A stretch of 64,000 bases of DNA, from assembly GCA_027627225.1 (NCBI GenBank), contig CM051033.1, forward strand, positions 52,858,410 through 52,922,409, written 5' to 3'. Positions within the stretch are counted from its first letter, which is position 1. Each line of letters begins with the position of its first letter. Both the position numbers and the translations under genes were made by a program. The stretch comes from Congeria kusceri (taxonomy: Eukaryota > Mollusca > Bivalvia > Myida > Dreissenidae). The notes below the pieces were generated by a model. That model did not search any database and had not been told where the DNA came from. It saw only the letters and a list, made by a program, of their open reading frames with translations. Below, piece by piece: positions 50,701 through 58,054 of this stretch.

Positions 50701-53700
50701 GTAGCGCTGGATCGTTACATGGTATTCGGCAACGTATCGATTATCTGTCTATGAGAACCATGATAATTCAATCCCAATCCAGAGACGGACGACGGGACAT
50801 TTATTGTAATAAAAATAGGTACTATGTACCGTTTCAGCTATATTTGCTATAGCAATTGCGTGTTTTTCTGGATCTTAACACGGTATTCAGCAACGTATCG
50901 ATTCAGTGTATATGAGAACCATGATAATTCAATCTCAATCCAGAGACGGACGAGGAGGCATTTATTAGGATTAGTAGGGGCAAACCCAACTGTCTTTCCT
51001 CACCAACGAATTCCGTCAAGGTCGACCTCTATCGCTGATAAATTAATCAGATACAACCCAATCAATCCAGACCCTTTATTCAGAACCGCTGATTGCAGAA
51101 GAGGCAAACGAAATTCCATTACTATTAAGTGAATGGCACATTTCCTTGTTCATTTTTTCCGTGACGGAAATTTCCATGTTTTTCTATTTTTGCAGTAACG
51201 GAAAGGAACAAAGCAAAATGTTCAAGTCGCATTGGTGTAATGAACATGGAGAACGCTTCACCATCGGGGATCGCGAGTTCGATTCCTATTCAGGGAGCGT
51301 TCGAATGATTTCTCTCAAAAGACAACAACTACTGGTTCATCCCATGAAACGGACTCGAAAGAGTTAAATAAGCCTCTGGCTTTCGATACAATCGAACTTT
51401 AATAAATAGGTTTAAACTACCGGGTTAATTATTATAGGAGGCAATTAAACGTCTCAAGTATAGTTTGCTTCTATATTCAACAAAGTATGAACACTTCTCT
51501 GTTTCATCTATATTGCTATTAGAGGTGTTCAGTTGGTTTCTTTTCTGCGTCTTAGCACAGTATATGAACAGGCCGGTATCCAAACATAATTAGCTAATTA
51601 AAATACGAGGCAATGAAATGACTCGAGCTGAATTTTAATTTATTTTTGTAATAAAAATAGGTACTATGTACCGTTTCAGCTATATTTGCTATAGCAATTG
51701 CGTGTTTTTCTGGATCTTAACACGGTATTCAGCAACGTATCGATTCAGTGTACATGAGAACCATGATAATTCAATCTCAATCCAGAGACGGACGAGGAGG
51801 CATTTATTAGGATTAGTAGGGGCAAACCCAATTGTCTTTCCTCATCAACGAATTCCGCCAAAGTCGACCTCTATCGCTAATAAATTACCGCCAAGGTCGA
51901 CCTCTATCGCTGATAAATTAATCAGATACAACCCAATCAGTCCACATCCTTTATTCGGTGCCGCTGATTGCGAAGAGGCAATATAAATTTGAAAACTACT
52001 AAGTGAATGGCAAATTTCGTTGGTATTCTTTTTTTCCATGATAAAATTCGTGGTTGCATGTTTATCCTTATCCTTATTCTCAATTGTATCATTCCATACA
52101 GAAACTGTCCAGAACAACGTTACATTTTAAAATAACATCTGTAGTACAATGTGATTTTAGAATTATCTACAACATACGCGTTTGTTTACTTAGTACAGTA
52201 ATCCAATAAATTCAATTTTTTCACTTAATTTAAAATATTTCAGAAATTACTTAAAATGCTTTGTGAATATGCCCCCTGGGGTTGTGCCGTTCCATTTCCT
52301 TTCTATGACGGAAACAAAAACAGCCAAATTTTCAAGAGAAAAACGGCACTTCAAGTACTTTTATGGCAGAGTAACTAAGACATTTAATAGTTATCAACAA
52401 AAAAATGTATTTAAATTAATTGAACGTCTGTCTTTGAAGTATTTCCACACGGAAGTACGTCAAAATAAGTTTAACTGGAAGACATAATTTCGTTAATGTC
52501 TTAATAACCAGTTAAAACTAAAGTGTGTTTAGATTGCCATCAAAATTGTTTATCTCAATACATCCTTGATCAGGAAATTACTTCAGCTAAGTGGGAATAC
52601 CTATTTTCATAAGATTTGATTTTTCAAAGCACTGGAAATTATGGGTACAAATGCCTGAATATAAGGAAACCAGAAGATCTTGCTCTGTTGCCAACGTCGT
52701 TGAAAGAAGACTACAATTTCTAACAGAGCACTGTAGGACCAAATTTTTCACCAATCATAATTTTCACATCTGTGAAAAATAGGATCTCATTCTTCACAAG
52801 TGTGAAAATTAAGATCTTATTCTTCACTCATCACATTCGTATTCTTCATATTTTCTGTAAAGTTTGTGATCGCACCCAGTTTTGGGTATGCAATGAAATC
52901 ATATTTTTATGTGATCCTCACGAATACGCCGTTTTGGGCCAATCGCATTCATCGTACTAAAAAATGTGACAAATGAGATCCGATTCTTCACACTTGTGTG
53001 AAAAATATGATTTGTGAAAAATATGATCCTACAGAGCACTGTTGGATCATATTTTACACAAATCACATTTTTCACAAACCTGTGAAGAATAGGATCTCAT
53101 TTTTCACATTTTTAAGTGTGAAGAAGATAATTGGTCAAAACGCGGGTTTTTCGTGAAGATCACATAGGAAAATAACTTCATTGCATATCTAAAACTTTAT
53201 GCGATAACAAACTTCATAGAAAATGTGAAGATTAAGATTGCGTGTGTGACGAATAGGATCTCAATTTTCACACCTGTGAAAAATGAGATCCTATTTTTCA
53301 CAGATGTGAAAAATATGATTTGTGAAAAATATGGTCCTACAGAGCACATTACACTTCCAGTTATCTCAGTGTTTGAACAATAAGTCCCTTGATGCTATTA
53401 CATTATAAATTTGTTATAAACTTATGGTTCTGTCTTCTTTATTTTGCAACAATAATACAGTTTTAATACGCGACTATTAATTGATTTACTTACAAAAAAA
53501 ATACGAAAGTAAAACTTATTCAAATGGATATCGACAATGACACTAAAAGGAGAATGGGTCATTACGTATAGCCTCTCTCTCTCTCTCCTACACGTTTTGT
53601 AATGTCTTCCGTTGGAAAAGGACGGAAGATCTCAAAACTAAATCTAATTTGTTCCATAAGAATGCAATTAGAATACGTTTGTGTTTTTATACAATAAATT

Positions 53701-56700
53701 GTTTACTTCTTTATTGCATAAAGGTTCATTAGAGGCAAATGAAAACAAGAGGGTCATGATGACCCAAAGCGCTCACCTGACAACTGGTACAGATGAAGAC
53801 CATACTGTTATGACAGGTTTGAATATTAAGGTATATGAACAATGCGCAAAGGGGGATAGGATCAATTTGATTAAAAACATCGGTTAGTGCAATGGGCTAA
53901 CTAAAGTATGAGTTGGGTAGTGGATGTGCGGTGTTTTTGCTAATGGTTCTCAAATCATTTTTCTCGATATTCTTACCCGACCTTTTTTCATTAAGTCAGT
54001 GACAATTCTGGAAAATGCAGAAACAGTAGATTTTGATGTCTGTTTCGCAGACAGTTTTGGAGAACTAGTTGCAACGCGATAATTGCAATGGCTGTGCTAT
54101 AAGTTGAAGTTGTTTTGTTTTTTTAAAATAATTTTCTGTTTAATGATGATAAATGATGTTTATGTAGGCTCTGAAGACGTCAATGTTTCATGTATAAATA
54201 ACTGCATGCAAGGTTTGAAACTGTTGGAAAACAAATTTTATCAATCAATTTTTATGGCCATACGCAAACTGTGTAAGTTTGGTCAACATTGAATAAAAAA
54301 ATCGTGTGTGCAAGCCAATCATTGATAACTTGTTGATGTTTTTTTTCCAAATACAAAGGGCAATAAGTCCGGTATTTCTGGCCCGATCATGCTTATATTC
54401 GACTTCACCTGTAGTCTTACGTTCATAGACAAACTGTGCGCGATTGGTGATTATAATATGACTTATAAATAAACGTTATTTGATTGGCTCAGCGACACAC
54501 CTTTGAAAGAAAATCATACATGATGTTGCACAGTTTTTACCTCACCTGTGCAAATATCAGATGATATTGCACAGTAACTAAAAATAGCTTATCTGGAATC
54601 CCAATGAAAGTGCAATTTTTTTCCCCGAAGCTCGTTCCGTTCAATTACGTATTGTCCCGAACACGAGTCGGTAATACTCGTGCAGCGAAACAGTGATCTC
54701 TCGTTAAAATTAAAATAAGGGAAGTAACCGAAGTATTTTTTTTTTCTGATATTATTATTGAAACAAATAAATGTGTGTTGTACTTTATTCTTAAAACGCC
54801 ATCAGCTGTCATTTATTTTATAAGTCATATAATAAAACAAGTATGGACTTTTTAGCTGTGCAATATCATGTGATGGTGCACAGCAAAATCAGGGGTTTCG
54901 CTGTCGATCCAAATGCGAAAAAATTGCTACTAAAGTGGCGACAGTTTTTTTTTAAGTGGCGAATTTCATTAGTGACAATATAATTTTAGACAGTGCTAAA
55001 TCTGATATGCAAACTCTCAATTGCAACACAACTGGGGCAGATTAAGTTACCACAGAGCCTCCAAACATGGCCTTAGGACATTGTTTGTTATCAGATCATT
55101 AATTTGTCTGTTGTTGCAGACGAGCGTGTCATGGTGTGACAGCTTATCTTTGACGTCACAGCATCAAATTTGCGCTTGGTTAGGCACAGTAATACTCAGT
55201 TGAAATCCGAATCAGCACTATTGATGTTTAATCTTCTGGCTAGTTATTATTGTGTAATGATTTTATCTGCAATTAGGAGAAATTTCAGTTTTAAAAAAAC
55301 GCAGCAAAATCCATATTGAACGAGACGAGGTGACAGCCGAGTTCAATATAAATCCATATTGAACGAGGCGACAGCCGAGTTCAATATGGATTTTGCTGGG
55401 CACTCGGCTGTCGCCTCGTTCAATATGGATTTTGCTGTGCACCATCGCATGATATTGCACAGCTAAAAGTCCATATTTGTATAAGATGGGATAAAAAATT
55501 AAGTCTCTATTCAGAATAATTTCCATTTGTGTATATTTTTTTCACAAACAAAGGGCGATAAATCTGGTGTTTCTGGTCCGATTTTGTTTATATTCGACTT
55601 CACTTTTAATCGTATGGTCATAGACAAACTGTGCAAGATTGGTGAAGATTGGATGAAAAATGAAGACTCTATCCTGAATAATGTCCATTGTTAAATATTG
55701 TTTCACATACAAAGGGCAATAACTCAGTGTTTCTGGTCCGATTTTGCGTATACTCGCCTTCAACTGTATTCATGGTAATAGACAAACTGTGCAAGATTGG
55801 TGAAGATTGGATGAAAGTCTCTATCCTGAATAATGTACATTTTTGTATATTTTTTATATAAACAAAGGGCAATAACTCTGGTGTTTGAAACACGATCTGA
55901 CCCATTTTTGGCATCTACTGAGATCTGATGGTCATATACAAACGGTGAAAGATTGGTTAAGATTGGATGGAAAAAAATGTATATGTTGGAAAAAACATTT
56001 TTGCACTTTTTTAGCATGAAAAAGGGGCAATAACTCTAGTGTTACTGGTGTGATCTAACCCAATAACAATCTCATCCGAGATTTTATGGTCATACACAAA
56101 CTGTGCAAGTTTGGTTAAGATTGGATATAAAGTGAAGTCTCCATCGTGAATACGAACCCAATTGTAAACGGCACACGGACGACGGACGACGCAGGAGAGG
56201 TCCCCTATACATATAGCTCACCAAGTTCGTACTCATGTGAGCTTAGGTGAGCTAACTAGCTTGGTGTTTTGTTTGTTTGTTTGTTTGTTTATTTGGGTTT
56301 TACGGAAACTCAAATAAACAAACAAACAAACAAACAAAACACCAAGCTGATTAGCTCACCTGAGCTCACATGAGCAGAAAATAAGTACATTCTACGATTT
56401 TCTGGAGCGATGACAAAATAGCTAAGTTAAATGAGTAAAAACAGGTTCATGGACTTGTAACAATTGAACCTAGAATTGTTAAATCTGAAGACATTTGCCA
56501 TTTCCATGACGTATCTGCCACCACAACAGTCAGATGCGTGGACGCGGGTATTGATTGAAGAAATCAACGTAATGAAGTTACCTGATCTAGAACGGGAAAA
56601 ACTTGATTAAATTGTGACACCTAAATCAATAACTTGAGATGAATATGGAGAGAAACAATCGGACTTTGCAGTATCATAAATGTCTAATAATGTCCTTGCT

Positions 56701-57764
56701 ATTACCTGACAATTTCAATTAGTTTTACGATTGCTTAACTTGTTGGCAGAGACGGGAAGTTCTATGACATAGTCTGATGACAAATTAACGTTCCTATGCA
56801 ATCTACGATCGTTTTGTCAACTAGAACGTTAGCAAACATAAATGCATCTAAACACAACAATGTTTATTGCTCGTATTGTTTTGTAACATTGCGACATTTA
56901 TACAAAGCATGATGCTGATATTCACTAGTTAACTGTCTCTAATGGGGAGGACCAGTACTATAAGAAGAAATGAATGCTGTTCATTTAATGATGATTCTAT
57001 GAAATATACCAAGTTTTATTTTTGTTGCAAAACTTATTTTACTTTGAGTTTTTCAGTTTTTGCAAACCGGGTTTGCATTATTGTTGATTCTCCAGTAGAT
57101 ATCTACAGCGAATGCATCATGCAGCACCAACAGCAGCAGTAACAACCAGGCAAAGTACATAGGCGGTTTTAGAAGGGGTGTGAGCGGAGTACGCCCCCTC
57201 TAAAATGATGGTCCAAAATTCGACTTTAAAACTCGCAATATATTAAAACATATGCATTTCATTGCCATTTATCGGTTCTTCAATCAATTCATTGTCATAA
57301 ATAACATCATGTTTCGGTATTTTCGGTAAAGTGTTCCTTTCGGATGATAAAGCACCTCTCCGGTATCTATCCCAACGTGTAAGAAGGACCAACAGCTGTT
57401 TGTTGGTAGCTTTTTTCAGTTACTGAATATTTCCGACCGCTCAAAATCCTGTATCCAAGCCTGTAGTTGCATAATAATTGTGCATTGAAATTTATTAAAT
57501 CCACTCAATTTAACTGTCCGAGGACGGGAAGTGAAAAACTAAATAAACAACTGCGTAGCAACGTAAACATCGGCCGTTAAAATCTAATAAGTCCACCCAA
57601 GGCAACTGTTTGCGCATGGATTGTGTAGAATATATAAACAGTCACGTACCTTAGTCTACATTGGTCCCCGGCCCTGTTCTGGTTAGGCTGGAAGGTCAGT
57701 TCCCCGCATTGCTTGCAGTAGCGCCCTTGTTCCCCGTTCAGGTCACAAACCTCCATCTCGTGAC
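32334..57764 (-). CDS. TNF receptor superfamily member with death domain, whole gene (5' end missing)
   Basis: Eight minus-strand exons, in order 57650-57764, 49558-49718, 45258-45336, 42254-42330, 39093-39341, 34624-34749, 33348-33506 and 32334-32743, all join in phase with GT-AG borders to about 458 codons. Exons 1-4 encode a cysteine-rich ectodomain of TNFR repeats, exon 5 a Thr/Ser stalk and one membrane span, exons 6-7 and the start of 8 a death domain, and the rest of exon 8 a tail. Such receptors bind TNF-like ligands outside the cell and recruit death-domain adaptors inside. The architecture (several CRDs, TM, C-terminal death domain) suits TNFRSF16-like invertebrate receptors, but orthology is not shown. 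The exon before 57764, expected to bear the start and signal peptide, was not found up to 64000. Confidence 0.88.
33348..33506 (-). CDS. Receptor exon 7 (death-domain core)
   Basis: Encodes 52 full codons including FAINGYMQDWRSWRCNHGDA, VQELVTCLQ and DIVLEVVNKLRE, which fit death-domain helices 3-6 with the central Trp. The donor is GTAAGT. The downstream intron holds three decayed copies of this exon end with its donor (33118-33254). Confidence 0.88.
33570..33760. repeat. Foldback/MITE element, copy 2 of 3
   Basis: CGTTGTTTATCGGCCAATAA and GGAGTTCTGATGCGTA are inverted as ACGCATCAGAACG and TTATTGGCCGATAAACAACG around ACCACGAGGGCGTTAGCCCG. Same family as 17609-17792 and 60735-60893. Lies in receptor intron 6. 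Confidence 0.88.
34270..34400. repeat. CATCAT microsatellite in receptor intron 6
   Basis: Interrupted ATC/CAT trinucleotide run; on the minus strand it reads GATGAT and would encode an Asp-rich stretch in one frame that is open into the duplicated exon fragment at 34220-34248. Confidence 0.9.
34624..34749 (-). CDS. Receptor exon 6 (start of death domain)
   Basis: Encodes ALDLLQREVEDRINNQIW, ALAQELFKNHLEPAKAEV and VIQKYQ, consistent with death-domain helices 1-2 (Trp, then LAQEL). It is GC-rich with a clear acceptor (GTGTTCCAG) and donor GTGAAG. The last 24 bases plus donor are repeated exactly at 34220-34248. Confidence 0.87.
35022..38403 (+). repeat. Mollusc tandem-core repeat element, split by a nested insertion
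   Basis: Left part 35022-36085 starts CAAGAGGGCCATGATAGCTC and has units with GTGAATAATGNCCATTTTTG and GGCAATAACTC. Right part 38280-38403 carries TAGTCTTTATCGCGATAACG, GGACGACGGACGACGCCGGA and the terminal hairpin end TGCTCAGGTGAGC. Together they match the uninterrupted 3' region at 60420-60650. Lies in receptor intron 5. Confidence 0.82.
36086..38279 (+). repeat. Second tandem-core element nested in the first
   Basis: 5' end ACAAGAGGGCCACTATGGCC, then about six ~135 bp units (AAGTTTCATTAAAATATCTC, GTGACCTTGACC), then about seven ~155 bp units (ACCCCCGGGGTGTGGCCAG, AATATGAAACCTCTGGGCCT), then the 3' hairpin GCTCACCGTGAGCACG / GTGCTCAGGTGAGC. The second unit type is the same as that in 11790-13100 and 15452-16400, in the other orientation. 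Non-coding. Confidence 0.85.
38862..39005. repeat. Foldback element beside receptor exon 5
   Basis: GTTGATTTCGGTGTAAGATC and GTATTTTATTTCGTTCGTG are inverted on the right as CACTCGTGAAATAAAATACG and ATATTACACCAAAAACAAC. The element ends about 90 bases from the donor of exon 5. Confidence 0.8.
39093..39341 (-). CDS. Receptor exon 5 (stalk, transmembrane segment, juxtamembrane)
   Basis: Encodes VNDCDSFVHTTAEPSTATSS (a Ser/Thr stalk), a hydrophobic span VVGLAVGGAVICLLLVFI plus IVIVV at about 39205-39273, a basic stop-transfer CRRRKEAKRR, and EELLPEIIQRSKKDEMF. Acceptor TCCCACAG, donor GTATGT. This is the most GC-rich exon in the gene. Confidence 0.9.
39360..40630. other. Receptor intron 4, mostly unique
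   Basis: A segment at about 40062-40135 (GACCAACAGCTGTG, CTCAAAATCCTGTATCC) resembles 57389-57475, so it is an old dispersed repeat. Nothing else recognised. Confidence 0.4.
40646..41525 (+). repeat. Mollusc tandem-core repeat element
   Basis: Starts CAAGCGGGCCAAATGGCCCT and has about four ~180 bp units with TTGACCTAGTGACCTAGTTT, CCCACATGACCCAGATTCG and ATGTGACTTCTAGAGTG. It ends with the family hairpin end GTGAGCACGTTGTGCTCAGG and GTGAGCTAAA. A C9 run lies at about 41311. It is the most compact full-length copy in the window. Confidence 0.87.
42254..42330 (-). CDS. Receptor exon 4 (cysteine-rich ectodomain)
   Basis: Encodes NCEKEGRCTVLKSNGTFDNK and CGPLVH, finishing the last TNFR cysteine repeat. 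It has three cysteines and an N-glycosylation sequon (NGT). Acceptor CTTTTTCAG, donor GTATGT. Confidence 0.82.
42340..44960. other. Receptor intron 3, left and middle
   Basis: Mostly AT-rich. A G9 run lies at about 44095. The 44580-44870 stretch is bounded by GGGAAAGATCTAGGATC and GATCTCGATCTTTCCCT inverted ends with ACATGGACCGTACAATG outside, a small TIR-like element related to 31390-31680. Confidence 0.45.
44941..45210. repeat. Two ~134 bp tandem copies of the exon 3/intron 3 junction
   Basis: Diverged copies of the boundary at 45250-45285 recur at 44981-45012 and 45115-45150. On the minus strand each keeps GAAAGTAAGT, the exon end and 5' splice site, and the same flanking order. Confidence 0.78.
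45258..45336 (-). CDS. Receptor exon 3 (cysteine-rich ectodomain)
   Basis: Encodes GTCDNCIEKNMWSDSVST and VDRCRPLR with three cysteines, matching the second half of a TNFR repeat and the start of the next. Acceptor TGTCCCACAG, donor GTAAGT. At 79 bases it is the second shortest of the eight. Confidence 0.85.
46118..46413 (+). repeat. tRNA-derived SINE, third copy
   Basis: The best-preserved copy: head GGCCCGGCTAGCTCAGTTGG with box A, box B in GAGTTCGAACCCCAG, the body ATTTCTACGGCCATTCTCCC, TGTGCACTTAGCACTGGTAA and GACTGAAATACTGTTC, and an A-rich tail. The first 75 bases can fold like a tRNA but it is clearly the SINE head and not a free tRNA gene. Confidence 0.92.
46420..49540. other. Receptor intron 2, mostly unrecognised
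   Basis: AT-rich with many short frames. A foldback of about 165 bp lies at 48362-48527: AAACCCACAACGTAAGCG and CGATTGTGGGTTGG at the ends, with AACACTCGGTA mirrored by TACCGAGTGTT. Confidence 0.45.
49558..49718 (-). CDS. Receptor exon 2 (cysteine-rich ectodomain)
   Basis: Encodes RTCSKYKMIYKQPGDKTKNA, ECECELGYHFENEDQRAC and VPNKECGKGFGQGVYG. The GD..KNAECECELGYHF pattern is typical of the second half of TNFR repeat 1 and the start of repeat 2. Acceptor TTTCTACAG, donor GTATGT. Confidence 0.9.
50015..51990 (+). repeat. Three copies plus a fragment of a tRNA-related tandem repeat
   Basis: Units begin ATGGTATTCNGCAACGTATC and continue GAGACGGACGAGGAGGCATT and AAGGTCGACCTCTNTCGCTG at about 50065, 50880 and 51720; a truncated copy is at 50715-50807. 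In the first two complete units the distal part reads GGGGATCGCGAGTTCGATTC-like (50461, 51268), with a B-box-like GTTCGATTCC. The third holds an extra 33 bp internal duplication near 51855-51920. Confidence 0.8.
52000..52720. other. Receptor intron 1, unrecognised stretch
   Basis: Short unrecognised frames at 52263-52487 and 52591-52782. No domain and no splice-bounded exon with a cysteine pattern could be supported. Confidence 0.4.
52732..53031. repeat. 300 bp foldback element (first of a tandem pair)
   Basis: Ends TGTAGGACCAAATTTTTCAC and GTGAAAAATATGATCCTA are inverted. The interior repeats short palindromes made of TGTGAAAAATAGGATCTCAT and its complement. CAGAGCAC lies directly on both sides (52724-52731 and 53032-53039). 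An 8 bp duplication is typical of hAT-type insertion. Confidence 0.85.
53040..53340. repeat. 301 bp foldback element (second of the pair)
   Basis: Ends TGTTGGATCATATTTTACAC and GTGAAAAATATGGTCCTA. CAGAGCAC flanks it at 53032-53039 and 53341-53348. It is the same family as its neighbour, but diverged from it internally. Confidence 0.85.
53747..56250 (+). repeat. Mollusc tandem-core repeat element with a foldback insertion
   Basis: Starts ACAAGAGGGTCATGATGACC and resembles the element at 35022 unit by unit (CACAAACTGTGCAAGTTTGG, AAAGGGCAATAACTC). It is interrupted at about 54462-55487 by an unrelated foldback block, resumes at AGATGGGATAAAAAATTAAG, and ends at GGACGACGGACGACGCAGGA and TTAGGTGAGCTAA. 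Confidence 0.83.
54842..55475. repeat. Nested foldback element
   Basis: Outer arms of about 49 bp: TATGGACTTTTTAGCTGTGC with ATATCATGTGATGGTGCACA at 54842-54890, mirrored at 55428-55475. Inside, 55302-55430 is a second palindromic block alternating TCCATATTGAACGAGGCGAC and GTCGCCTCGTTCAATATGGA. A related shorter motif lies outside at 54515-54590. Confidence 0.85.
56232..56374. repeat. Near-perfect inverted repeat, ~64 bp arms, 15 bp loop
   Basis: Left arm 56232-56295 starts CTCATGTGAGCTTAGGTGAG and ends in (GTTT)n and ATTTG. Right arm 56311-56374 is its inverse with only a few mismatches. The loop is GGTTTTACGGAAACT. The outer part of the left arm is the 3' end of the preceding repeat element. 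Confidence 0.92.
56380..57640. other. Receptor intron 1, right part
   Basis: A small inverted repeat at about 57167-57203 (TTTTAGAAGGGGTG / CGCCCCCTCTAAAA) and the dispersed segment 57389-57475 shared with 40062-40135. No exon seen. Confidence 0.4.
57650..57764 (-). CDS. Receptor exon 1 of those found (first cysteine-rich repeat)
   Basis: Encodes HEMEVCDLNGEQGRYCKQCG and ELTFQPNQNRAGDQCRLR. The four cysteines with spacing C-x9-C-x2-C fit the first TNFR repeat. The acceptor TTTTCTGGCAG shows another exon lies upstream; it must end with one base of a codon. Donor GTACGT. Confidence 0.85.
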
Positions 57765-57899
57765 CTGCCAGAAAAAATTTAATGTCATTATGACGTCATA
57801 ACTAGAGAAAGGCGGACGTCACATATCTAGTACACAGCAGACGTAATAATGTTAAAGGTTATGGACGTCATAAATAGTAATCGCAGCAGACGTAAGAAC

Positions 57900-58050
57900 A
57901 GTAAGAGTACGATGATGATGATAAAGAAGAAAACTAAAACCCAAAAGAAGAAGCAGAAGAAGAAGCAGAAGATGATGATGATGACGATAACGATGACGAC
58001 GATGATGACAATGATGATGATTAGGAGAAGGAGTAGGATGTTAGCATGAT
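57900..58050 (+). repeat. GATGAT / AAGAAG purine-rich microsatellite
   Basis: Interrupted GATGATGATG and AGAAGAAGC runs; the open frame through it (Lys- and Met-rich) is a low-complexity artefact. It lies just upstream of receptor exon 1 in the transcription direction. Confidence 0.85.
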
Positions 58051-58054
58051 GATG

